Shown here piece by piece: positions 17,457 to 25,441 of a stretch of 64,000 nt of DNA; position 1 is the stretch's first letter, and each line of letters opens with the position of its first letter. The notes below the pieces were generated by a model. It saw nothing but the letters and a program-made list of their open reading frames with translations, searched no databases and was not told the DNA's origin. A program made the position numbers and the translations under genes. Where the stretch lies: the NCBI RefSeq assembly GCF_002291145.1, contig NZ_NTGE01000126.1, forward strand, positions 62,001-126,000, written 5' to 3'. Source of the DNA: Streptomyces sp. SA15. GTDB taxonomy: Bacteria > Actinomycetota > Actinomycetes > Streptomycetales > Streptomycetaceae.

Positions 17457-18845
17457 ATGACAACCGCATCATCCACACGACCCTCATACCGCGAGGTCAC
17501 GGATGTCAACGGACGCGTATACCGCGTCGGCGAGAGCGCCAGAGAACTTCTGGGCGGCCCGCGCCTGCTGATGGTGCTGCTCCCGTGGGTGGCCATGATG
17601 GCCATCAGCGTCGCGGAATACGCCTTCGGCTCGGCCGAGGAGGTTCTGTCCTCGGCCCATCACTGGTCGTCCACCGACACGTTCTGGGTTTTGGGTGTGT
17701 GGACGGTCTTCCAGGCGGGGGTGGCCTTCCCGACGGGAAGGCTGCGAGAACGCGGGATCCTCACGGCCCGCGGGGCCACGCTCACCGGAGCCGTCCTGGC
17801 CGGACTGGGATTCTTCGCCCTCAGCTACGCGCCGAACGTGGCGCTCGCCATCCTGGGATTCGGTGTCCTCGGTGGCACGGGCGCAGGCATGGTCTACTCG
17901 ACCTGCGTCAACATCGTCGGCAAGTGGTATCCGGAACGGCGCGGTGGCAAGACCGGCTTCGTCAACGGCGGATTCGCCTACGGGTCCGTACCGATGATCT
18001 TCGTGTTCACCTACTCCTTCCACACCGGCAACTACCGCGCGGTGCTCGACTGGGTGGGCGTCTACGTCCTCGTGTTGGTCGCCATCTGCGGCTGGTTCCT
18101 CAAGGACCCGCCCAAGAACTGGTGGCCCGAGGAGGTCGACCCGCTGCAGTACAGCAAGGCGGCCAACGACAAGGCGCTGTCCAAGAACCCCCCGGCCGTG
18201 CGGCAGTACGAGCCGATGGACGCGATCCGTACCGGAATGCTCCCGCTGATGTGGTTCTGCCTGGTGCTGGCCTCGGGGGTGTCCATCTTCGGCATTTCCT
18301 TCCAGGTTCCGTTCGCGAAGGAGATCGGGTTCGGTCCACTGGTGGTTGCCTCGTCGATGGGCATCATGTCCATCATCAACGGCACCGGCCGCGGAGTGAC
18401 CGGCTGGGTGTCCGACCGGCTCGGACGGAAACAGACCCTGATCCTGGTGGTCGCGATCGAGGGGCTGTCGCAGTTCGGTGTCCTGTGGGCCGGCGACATC
18501 CGCAGCGAACCGCTGTTCCTCTTCTTCGCCTTCATCTCCGGTTTCGGCTCGGGCGCCTTCTTCCCGATGTTCGCCTCGCTGGTCCCGGACTACTTCGGCG
18601 AGAACAACAACGCCCAGAACTACGGGCTGGTGTACAGCTCCAAGCTGGTCGGCGGGCTGGCCGGCAGCGGGTTGGGCGCGACGGTCGTCGCGGCGTGGGG
18701 CTACTCCGGGGCGTACATCCTCGCCGGGTGCCTCGGGCTGGCGTCGGCGGCACTCGCGCTGCTGCTGCGGCAGCCGGGCCGCCCCGCAGCGCGTCACGTC
18801 CAGGTGGGCTCGCTGCAGGCGAGCAGCGAAACGGCCTCGGCCTAG
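17457..18845 (+). CDS. Oxalate/formate antiporter, OFA-family MFS transporter (copy 1)
   Basis: 462 residues with 12 predicted membrane helices of the OFA branch of the major facilitator superfamily, whose founding member OxlT exchanges oxalate for formate. Typical blocks: GGTGAGMVYSTCVNIVGKWY, PERRGGKTGFVNGGFAYGS, FLKDPPKNWWPEEVDPLQYS in the central loop, GTGRGVTGWVSDRLGRKQTL and YFGENNNAQNYGLVYSSKL. AAGGGGAG precedes ATG 17457. The TAG stop is part of a CTAG that is the left target-site copy of a 173-bp MITE, so the element landed on the stop codon without altering the protein. Likely driven from operator H across the frc remnant. Confidence 0.9.
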   Translation: MTTASSTRPSYREVTDVNGRVYRVGESARELLGGPRLLMVLLPWVAMMAISVAEYAFGSAEEVLSSAHHWSSTDTFWVLGVWTVFQAGVAFPTGRLRERGILTARGATLTGAVLAGLGFFALSYAPNVALAILGFGVLGGTGAGMVYSTCVNIVGKWYPERRGGKTGFVNGGFAYGSVPMIFVFTYSFHTGNYRAVLDWVGVYVLVLVAICGWFLKDPPKNWWPEEVDPLQYSKAANDKALSKNPPAVRQYEPMDAIRTGMLPLMWFCLVLASGVSIFGISFQVPFAKEIGFGPLVVASSMGIMSIINGTGRGVTGWVSDRLGRKQTLILVVAIEGLSQFGVLWAGDIRSEPLFLFFAFISGFGSGAFFPMFASLVPDYFGENNNAQNYGLVYSSKLVGGLAGSGLGATVVAAWGYSGAYILAGCLGLASAALALLLRQPGRPAARHVQVGSLQASSETASA

Positions 18846-19018
18846 GGCCTGTTGCGAAAGTCCCGCCTGCCCCGCGGCGTCCGGCACGTACTCTCGCCGC
18901 ACCGGGCACAAGCCCAAGTACATCCAGTACGAGGGCTTGCACCCGGCACGCCGAGAGCACGCACCGGACGCCGCGGGGCCCGCCCTCCGGGCGAACGACA
19001 GGACTTTCGCAACAGGCC
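18846..19018. mobile_element. 173-bp MITE with 18-bp terminal inverted repeats
   Basis: Begins GGCCTGTTGCGAAAGTCC and ends with its exact reverse complement (18846-18863 and 19001-19018), flanked by CTAG on both sides (18842-18845 and 19019-19022). The interior is largely palindromic (GCCCCGCGGCGTCCG near 18869 pairs with CGGACGCCGCGGGGC near 18965) and codes for nothing, so it would fold into a long hairpin. A CTAG duplication is the target preference of IS5-group elements (YTAR), suggesting mobilisation by such a transposase. The hairpin may also terminate the antiporter transcript. Confidence 0.88.
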
Positions 19019-19574
19019 CTAGCCGGCACCATCGCGCACGGCTGACGGCCGCCCGTCGCGGTCCGCTTCCGCCCAGTCGCGGACGGGCCGCGGCGGGCGG
19101 TTGCCCGCCTTCGGCGTACACCCGCCGGCGCAAGGCATCCCCTTGTCACCGACGGCGTACTGCCGCCATCTGTCGGCAACGGCTGAGTTTCACCCGTTGC
19201 CGAGACCATCGGCGGGATCGCGTGCGCCGGTGGCCGTCGGCGTGTGTGCTCGGTGTGCCCGCGCCTCAGTTGCTGCGCCCGCTACTCGTCACCCGCCGTG
19301 ATGGCGTCGATCAGTGCCCGGTACTCGTCTCAGGACCAGGCGCCGCAGGGGCGGGTACGGGCGCGACCACGGCATCGACGACATCGGCCTTCAGAGCCCG
19401 CTGACCCGCCTGTCACGACGCGCGCAGCCGCGTCGTGGCCTTCGGGGTGGCGTTGACCGCCGTCGGCGTCGCCGACTCGGTCTACGGCTGGCGGGATACG
19501 CCGAGGTGTGCGGTGAGCTCGGTCTCGACCGGAGCCAGGCTCCGCTCCTCCGTAGCTCACCGTACGATTGGCGT

Positions 19575-19603
19575 TGTCTACAGTCTATCGTCTACAGTCT
19601 CGA
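19575..19603. promoter_or_regulatory. Two overlapping GTCTACAGTCT operator-like repeats
   Basis: TGTCTAC-A-GTCTATC (19575-19589) is followed at 14-base spacing by CGTCTAC-A-GTCTCGA (19589-19603), sharing GTCTACAGTCT. They share TTGTCTACAGT or its core with the reverse strand of operator I 120 bases away, so they look like a variant of the same site class. Confidence 0.5.
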
Positions 19604-19702
19604 TCGGTCAGCGGATCGGATGCGCCCTCGCTCGCTCGCGACCGGCGCATATTGGACCGTCCGCCTCGGCGAGCTCCTGTTCCACCCTTGCCAGGCGAAG
19701 GT

Positions 19703-19717
19703 CGTATACTGTAGACA
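19703..19717. promoter_or_regulatory. Regulon operator I (orphan, variant)
   Basis: CGTATAC-T-GTAGACA, the only site of the nine with a change inside the ATAC-W-GTAT core. No gene starts within several hundred bases on the plus strand, and the minus-strand side has none either. Confidence 0.65.
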
Positions 19718-20194
19718 AACCCTGACCACCTTTTGAAATACGGCCGCCCTCGAAAGCGGCAGGAACGCGCAGTGAAGGACATGGTGCGACGGAAGAGGTC
19801 CCGGCATCGCCTTACGCCCAGGCGAGTTCACCTGGCGCCGCGGGTCTCCGGTCAGCGCCGAGTGCCTGGCCGCCGTGACGGGATCGACCCTCGTCGGCGA
19901 CCGTTGCAGCACCCCCAAAGAACGTGTACACGGACGAGCGCGCGGCTCAGCGCACGGATTGCCTCCGTGGGCTGACAGGCGACTCGGCGCGTGACACGGG
20001 CGCGGGACCGGTCGGCGGGTGCGCCCCCTGGGCCGACCGGTCCCAGCGTCACAGTCCTGAACGCAGGTCTCGTCACAGGGCCGCCGCTCATGTCGGCACA
20101 TCGAGCTGGTGCGCAACGACCCGACGGCATGCCCTGGCTGGAGCCGGGGCTACCGCCGCCTCCGGCGGATGACCGTGAGGGCGGCCGAGGTCCT

Positions 20195-20872
20195 TCAGTC
20201 TTTGCGCAGCAAGGTGCGGTAGAGCTTTGTGGTGCGGTCGGCGTGCCGGCGCATGATCTTGCTTGCTTTGTCCGCATCGCCGTTGGCGATGGCCTCGACG
20301 AGCTGGGCGTGCTCGGTCCAGGCGTCCTTGCCGCGAGGCTTGGCGATGGGCGTGTAGTACCACCGGACGCGTCGGCTCACCAGAGAGATCAGCTGCATCA
20401 GTACGTTGTTGCCGGCGAGGGAGGCGATGTGGTCGTGCAGGGCCGTATTGGCTGCCACCAGCCGCTCGGCGTCATCGGCGGCGATCGCCTCCATGCCCTC
20501 CTTCTGCAGCTCCCGCAGCCGCTCGATGCCGGCGGGGTCGGCGTTCTGGGCGGCGAGCTGAGCCGAGTAGCTCTCCAGTACTGCGCGGACGCTGAGCAGC
20601 TCCTCGACCTCCTCCTGTGAAGGACTGTGCACGAAGGCGCCTTGGGCGGGACGCAGGTCCACCCATCCGTCGGTGTGCAGGCGCTGCAGCGCTTCGCGGA
20701 CCGGCTGGCGGCTCACTCCCAGCTGCTCGGCGAGTTCGCCCTCGACCAGGTGCTGGCCGGGCTTGAGGGTACCGCTGATGATCAGCTCGACCAATGCGTC
20801 GTAAACGGCCTGACGCAGCGGGGCAGGGCGAGCGACGCGGCGGGAGACCGCCGCAGTCAGGGACTCGCTCAA
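20195..20872 (-). CDS. GntR-family regulator with FCD domain, candidate regulon regulator
   Basis: 225 residues when started at TTG 20872, which has GGAGGG five bases upstream; this is the usual length for FadR/VanR-type GntR proteins, and the longer frame adds 85 unconserved residues. The winged helix spans about 20-82 (LRQAVYDALVELIISGTLKP, GELAEQLGVSRQPVREAL, LHTDGWVDLRPAQGAFV). The all-helical FCD ligand domain spans about 88-215, with His residues in NTALHDHIASLAG, WTEHAQLVEAI and MRRHADRTTKL that could bind a metal and a carboxylate effector. GTATAC-type palindromes are the expected target of this subfamily. It is the only DNA-binding regulator inside the operator-bearing region. Confidence 0.9.
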   Translation of the reverse strand: MSESLTAAVSRRVARPAPLRQAVYDALVELIISGTLKPGQHLVEGELAEQLGVSRQPVREALQRLHTDGWVDLRPAQGAFVHSPSQEEVEELLSVRAVLESYSAQLAAQNADPAGIERLRELQKEGMEAIAADDAERLVAANTALHDHIASLAGNNVLMQLISLVSRRVRWYYTPIAKPRGKDAWTEHAQLVEAIANGDADKASKIMRRHADRTTKLYRTLLRKD

Positions 20873-21927
20873 GGCGGCCCTCCGAATCTTGAGTCGAAGA
20901 AGCGAACGCTTGTCCAGGTAGCAGCCTACTGGCTTTGGTATGCAATGTGCAAACTTCCCGTTGGCCGCATGGGTGTGCGCGGGGGTGCCACGGGCGGCCG
21001 GCAGGCTCCGGATGGACGACGGTGTGTGGGCAGCGAAGGCCGCGCTGGATGTTCCGGGGACGGAGTGCGAAGCGGTGCCTGCCGGCTCACGCGGGCAGAC
21101 GGTGAGGTCGATGCCAAGCCCCAGCATTCACACTTGCGACGACGACTCGGCCGCCGATGGGAACACCTTTGATGGCGAACCGTCGACCCGATGGCCGTGC
21201 CACTGCAAGGGTTCCCGCGATCAGGGTGCCGGAACGGCGGCAGCGTGGCGGCCACGAGAGGTGAGGGTCGGGGAGACCGACCCCTGTACGAGCCGCCTCC
21301 CGCCATCTCGGGCTGTACGGGGGCAAGTGGCTTTGATGCAGGCGGGAAGCAGCGTGAATGCCTCTTTCGTCGAGGAGGGACGAAGTCGCGGTCGTGCACG
21401 TCCTGGTGGCGTTGCCCTCGGCCTCCGCTAGTCGCAAGGGCAAATTGAAGGACTCGAAGATACCTCTGCGCAACCTCTGGACAACAGGTCTCGGCAGCCC
21501 CAAACTACTGCCCAGCCCCGGACCATACTGTATGCAATTCCCTCCGACCAGCGCAGGCTCGGCGCACTCAGCGGAATCTCAAAGCGTCAGGGAGGCGTGT
21601 CACCGGGTGTAGGCCCCGGCTCGAGGACCGGTCGCACTGCACTGTCCGCAACCACGACCCCCAGGTGACGGCGAGCAGCAGGCCCGGGCGAAAGGAGGAG
21701 GGCGTTGCCGACCAAGTCAGCGGCGCCGTTTTCGAAGCAAGCAGCGAGTTGACGGCAACGTCAGCGACGACGTCTCCCTTCCGATGGATCAGCTCCGGCT
21801 CGGCCCAGGACTCCCTTTCCTCGGCGTCCTCGGCGCATCATGGCTCAGCTCATGGTCGAACACCGAGTCCCGAAGCGATCCGGACAGGAGGCGCCGGCCG
21901 AGCTTTTCGAGGTAAGGAAAGAATGAG
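20873..21927. other. 1.05-kb intergenic region between GntR and second antiporter
   Basis: No gene recognised. On the GntR side, 20938-20952 holds GTATGCAATGTGCAA, a half-site with an imperfect second arm that might serve autoregulation. Operator J is at 21522-21536. The 390 bases between operator J and the antiporter contain no recognisable protein. Confidence 0.45.
21522..21536. promoter_or_regulatory. Regulon operator J (second antiporter)
   Basis: ACCATAC-T-GTATGCA followed by ATT. Core and right arm are perfect. It lies 391 bases before the antiporter start at 21928, the longest distance of the assigned sites. Confidence 0.78.
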
Positions 21928-23307
21928 ATGACAACCTCTACGTCAGCGTCGACGTCGGTTCCATACCGCGAAGTGACGGACCGCAATGGCCGCGTGTACC
22001 GGCTCGGCGAGACCGATGTCGACATCATGGGCCGGCCGCGCCGGTGGATGGTCATCCTGCCCTGGGTGGCCATGATGGGCATCAGCTCCGCCGAGTACGC
22101 GTTCACGTCGGCGGAGGAAACGCTCCACCAGGCCCATCTGTGGGACAGCGGGCACATCTTCTGGCTGATGGGCGTCTGGGTGTTCTTCCAGGCGGCCGTG
22201 GCCTTTCCGGCCGGACAACTGCGCGAGAGTGGGCGGCTACCCGCGCGCACGGCCATGCTGATCGGCGCGGTCGGCACCCTGCTGGGCTATGTGTCGCTGG
22301 CGTACGCGCCGCACGTACTCGTCGCCTACTTCGGCTTCGGAATGTGCAGTGGCATCGGCGCCGGATTGGTCTATGCCACCTCTGTGAACATGGTCGGCAA
22401 GTGGTATCCGGAGCGCAAGGGCGGCAAGACGGGCTTCGTCAACGGAGGCTTCGCCTACGGCTCCGTGCCTTTCGTGTTCCTGTTCACCTCGTACATGGAC
22501 CTGAGCAACTACAAGACCGTGCTGACCGCCGTGGGTGTCGGGTTGTGCCTGGTGGTGGCCGGGGCCGGCTGGTTCTTCAAGGACCCGCCGAAGAACTGGT
22601 GGCCCGCGCACGTCGACCCGCTCACGGCGACCGACGACCCGAAGATCCGCCGGGCGCTCGAGAAGAACCCGCCGGCGGTCAAGCAGTACACCCCCAAGGA
22701 GGCCGCGCGGACACCCGTCCTGTGGATGATGTGGTTCTGTCTGCTGTGCACGGCCGGCATCAACATCTTCGGCATCGCCTTCCAGGTGCCGTTCGGCAAG
22801 GACATGGGCTTCGCGGGCGGGATCGTGGCCACCGCGATGTCCCTGAAGGCGATCGTCAACGGCACGGGGCGCGGCGTGATCGGCTGGATCTCCGACAAGT
22901 TCGGCCGCCGCCACACACTGATCATCGTGTGTCTGGTGCTGGGCTCCGCCCAGTTCGGCGTGCTGGTGTCCGGCCAGATGGGCAGCATGCCGTTCTTCCT
23001 GTTCTGCTCCATGGTGTCCGGCTTCGGTGGCGGCGCGATCTTCCCGCTGTTCGCGGCCATGACCGCGGACTACTTCGGTGAGAACAACAACGCGTCCAAC
23101 TACGGCATGGTCTACAGCTCGAAGCTGATCTCGGGCCTCGTGGGGTCCGGCATGGGCGCGGTCGTGGTGGGTGTCTGGGACTACCAGGGCGCATTCGTCC
23201 TCGCAGGCTGCATCGGTCTGGCCTCCGCGGTGCTGGCGCTCTTCCTCAGGGCACCAGGCAGGCCGAAGGCGGAGGGCATCCTGCCTCAACCTGCAACCGC
23301 TCGGTGA
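21928..23307 (+). CDS. Oxalate/formate antiporter, OFA-family MFS transporter (copy 2)
   Basis: 459 residues, closely similar end to end to copy 1: it begins SVPYREVTDRNGRVYRLGET and shares KWYPERKGGKTGFVNGGFAY, KDPPKNWWPAHVDPLTA, NGTGRGVIGWISDKFGRRHT and YFGENNNASNYGMVYSSKL. Twelve membrane helices are predicted. ATG 21928 has GGAAAG upstream. The substrate is most likely oxalate in exchange for formate, given the neighbours, though other OFA members carry different small carboxylates. Having two intact antiporters and a third remnant suggests repeated duplication of the uptake step. Confidence 0.9.
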   Translation: MTTSTSASTSVPYREVTDRNGRVYRLGETDVDIMGRPRRWMVILPWVAMMGISSAEYAFTSAEETLHQAHLWDSGHIFWLMGVWVFFQAAVAFPAGQLRESGRLPARTAMLIGAVGTLLGYVSLAYAPHVLVAYFGFGMCSGIGAGLVYATSVNMVGKWYPERKGGKTGFVNGGFAYGSVPFVFLFTSYMDLSNYKTVLTAVGVGLCLVVAGAGWFFKDPPKNWWPAHVDPLTATDDPKIRRALEKNPPAVKQYTPKEAARTPVLWMMWFCLLCTAGINIFGIAFQVPFGKDMGFAGGIVATAMSLKAIVNGTGRGVIGWISDKFGRRHTLIIVCLVLGSAQFGVLVSGQMGSMPFFLFCSMVSGFGGGAIFPLFAAMTADYFGENNNASNYGMVYSSKLISGLVGSGMGAVVVGVWDYQGAFVLAGCIGLASAVLALFLRAPGRPKAEGILPQPATAR

Positions 23308-23408
23308 GGAGACAGCCTGAGAAGCTATCCGCCGCTTACCGATCGAGGGGCCTCTCCGGTCTGACGGGAGTCCTGATCGGGTGATCGTGGCGGGGGCGGT
23401 GCATGGCC

Positions 23409-23468
23409 GCAGGGACTCTTGGCAGTTCGGGGGTGCGATCCCGTCCGAGCAGTGCCAGGAGTCCCTGC
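23409..23468. terminator. Stem-loop after second antiporter
   Basis: GCAGGGACTCTTGGCA (23409-23424) pairs with TGCCAGGAGTCCCTGC (23453-23468) over 16 positions with one G-U, loop 28 bases, about 100 bases after the antiporter stop. Confidence 0.6.
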
Positions 23469-23483
23469 TGTCGCAGTCTTTCG

Positions 23484-23733
23484 CCAGCCGGTGTCCAGGA
23501 CGGCCACCTTCACGCCCTTGCCGTCGTAGCCGGCCTTCCAGACGGCCGGGGCGCCGATCTGCACGACCCCGCCTTCCGGGTCGGGGTCGGAGGTGGCGCG
23601 GCCATGGTGACCCGCCCGTCCAGCCACACCCGGTCGATGCCGGGCGCCGCCGTCACGGCGCTGCTCCGGCCGACCGGGTCGGTGAGGGCTCGCCACACCT
23701 GCTCGGCGTCCGGTTTGTCGGCGGTCAGTGCCT
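23484..23733 (-). pseudogene. Fragment of a subtilisin-like (S8) serine protease
   Basis: Read on the minus strand: the end of a propeptide domain (LTADKPDAEQVWRALTDPVG, RVWLDGRVT), then, after a frameshift, the opening of the catalytic domain QIGAPAVWKAGYDGKG and VKVAVLDTGW, where D is the catalytic aspartate. The His and Ser blocks are missing and nothing upstream continues. Only about 80 codons of a roughly 1000-residue Streptomyces subtilase remain. Confidence 0.75.
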
Positions 23734-24411
23734 CGCCGTGGACGGCCGGAAGCCGGCGCTCGACGGTTCGCGGCGTTGCTGTCGGCGCAGAGCGACATCG
23801 ACGTCGTGGGGGAGGCGCCCAACGGCCGCCTCGGCATCGAGGTCAGCCGCAGCACTCACGCGGACGTGGTGCTGATGGACGTACGGATGCCGGAGATGGA
23901 CGGGCTCGAAGCGGCACGACAGTTGCTGGATGCGCCGCCCGGCGTGGTGCACCGCCCCAAGGTGCTGATGCTGACCACCTTCGACATCGACGACTACATC
24001 TACGAGGCCCTGCACACCGGGGTCAGCGGCTTCCTCCTCAAGAACGCCCCGGTCGCCGAACTCGTGCAGGCGGTACGGGTGATCGCCGCCGGTGAGGCGC
24101 TGCTCGCCCCGTCCGTCACCCGACGCCTCATCGAGGACGTGGCCCGGCTCCGCCCCGGCCCGCGCCGGGACGCGCGCGTGCAGCTGAACGGCCTCACGCC
24201 CCGGGAGACGGAGGTGCTGCTGCTGGTCGCGCAGGGCCTGTCGAACGCGGAGATCGCCGCGGGGCTGGTGGTGGCCGAGCAGACCGTCAAGACCCACATG
24301 AGCCGGCTGCTCGCCAAGCTCGGCGCCCGCGACCGGGCGCAACTCGTCGTCATGGCCTACGAGTCGGGGCTGGTCGCCCCGGGAATGTCCGACCGAGCCC
24401 CGGGCGGCTGA
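23728..24411 (+). pseudogene. NarL/LuxR-type response regulator lacking its first strand
   Basis: Receiver plus LuxR helix-turn-helix. Present: phosphoacceptor aspartate in ADVVLMDVRMPEMDG, the switch residues MLTTFDIDDYI and FLLKNAPVAEL, and the C-terminal DNA-binding domain LTPRETEVLLLVAQGLSNAE, VVAEQTVKTHMSRLLAKLG. The usual N-terminal strand and acidic pocket (VLLADDQxLVRxGF) is replaced by an unrelated, Arg-rich stretch. Homology starts at about FAALLSAQSDIDVVGEA, exactly where the subtilase fragment abuts. Without the acidic pair it could not be phosphorylated normally. Probably a junction-truncated pseudogene; no kinase gene is adjacent. Confidence 0.75.
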
Positions 24412-24522
24412 TACCCGGGTGTGACAGCGGAGTCGGCACCAGGGTGTGACGTGCCCTCACCGCCCCGCGCCTCAGCGTCACCGCGCCCTGACCAACCAGA
24501 CCGGTTTCGCAACGGAGCGCGC

Positions 24523-25045
24523 ATGCACCAGCACATCGACATCGACTACATCGTCCGGCTCTACCGCGCCTACGCCCACCATCTCGACCGGGTCCGCGAG
24601 AAGCAGCGGGAACTGCTCGTGCCGCCGACCTCGCTGAGGGCCCAACTCGACGACATCGAGGCGGAGGTCACCTAAGATCCCGCTGCATCTGACAGCCGCT
24701 GCGCGGCGGGCGCGGACTTCCTGTTCATCGACGCGGCCCACTCGGCGAGTTTCGCCGCTGGTACATCCAGTACCTGCTGCCGCGCATGCGGCCGGGCATA
24801 CCGGTGTGTGTCCACGACGTCTTCCACGGCCGCAGGCCGCTGCCGTTCACCGAGGGCGCGGTGGTCCTGCGCTGGCTCGCCGCACAGGAGAACACCTACT
24901 TCACCGCCTCCCGGGCGCACGCTCCCGAGATGCACCACCGCCTGAACGACGTCAAGAGGACCCTCGCTCTGGGCCACCCTCTCCGGGACAGCAAGGACAA
25001 CCCCATGATCTTCTTCACCCTGTGCATAGGCGCCGACACGGAGAT
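24523..25045 (+). pseudogene. Class I SAM-methyltransferase remnant, middle deleted
   Basis: Starts as an intact-looking N-terminus (MHQHIDIDYIVRLYRAYAHH, KQRELLVPPTSLRAQLDDIE), stops at 24673, then in another frame shows a methyltransferase C-terminal half: ADFLFIDAAHSASFARW, YIQYLLPRMRPGIPVCVHDV, FTEGAVVLRWLAAQENTYF and PMIFFTLC. The segment that would bind S-adenosylmethionine is missing. It ends at the terminator-like hairpin at 25046. Confidence 0.65.
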
Positions 25046-25080
25046 GCCCCCGGCGGGACAGGGAGGTGCCCGCCGGGGGC
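25046..25080. terminator. 12-bp perfect GC hairpin, likely bidirectional terminator
   Basis: GCCCCCGGCGGG (25046-25057) and CCCGCCGGGGGC (25069-25080) around an 11-base loop, lying between the methyltransferase remnant and the minus-strand ABC operon. Confidence 0.75.
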
Positions 25081-25083
25081 TGC

Positions 25084-25441
25084 TCGGTGCGGATCCGTGC
25101 GTCAGAACGCGGGGACCGTGCACGGCGTACGCGCAGGACGCCGCCTTCGTCTCGCGCAGGTCCGCCGGCCGGTCCGTGAACGGGGCGTAGTGCCGGTCGT
25201 CATCCGGTGCGAGTTCGACGAGCACCAGGACCGTCATGCCGGGGCCCAGCGCCCCGGGACCGACGGCAGCCACCGGATCCGGAAAGGCGCCCGAGACGCG
25301 GAGCCTGGCCGGTCGGCGGTGTACCGCGTTCGGTGACAGGCCCACGAGAACACCCGGCTCCCGCAGCGGGCGGCCGGCATCGGGTTGAAGCAGGGCGGGC
25401 AGGCGGCGGTCCAGGCCGTCGAACCGGTTGCCGAAGTCGTG
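25084..25441 (-). other. Unrecognised open frame downstream of the ABC ATPase gene
   Basis: The frame of the ATPase gene stays open past its TGA for about 120 codons, reading for example NRFDGLDRRLPALLQPDAG, then PNAVHRRPARLRVSGAFPDP and LVLVELAPDDDRHYAPFTD. It has no start codon of its own near the front and no family I recognise. It may be the 3' end of a lost gene. Whether it is expressed is unknown. Confidence 0.3.

Larger units (their letters stand above)
19023..20194. other. 1.17-kb gene-free stretch with variant operators
   Basis: I recognise no protein in any frame. The stretch contains three related operator-like sequences (19575-19603 and 19703-19717) but no gene start suitably placed for them, so it probably once held a promoter and gene that have been lost. 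It lies between the MITE and the 3' end of the GntR regulator. Confidence 0.5.
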
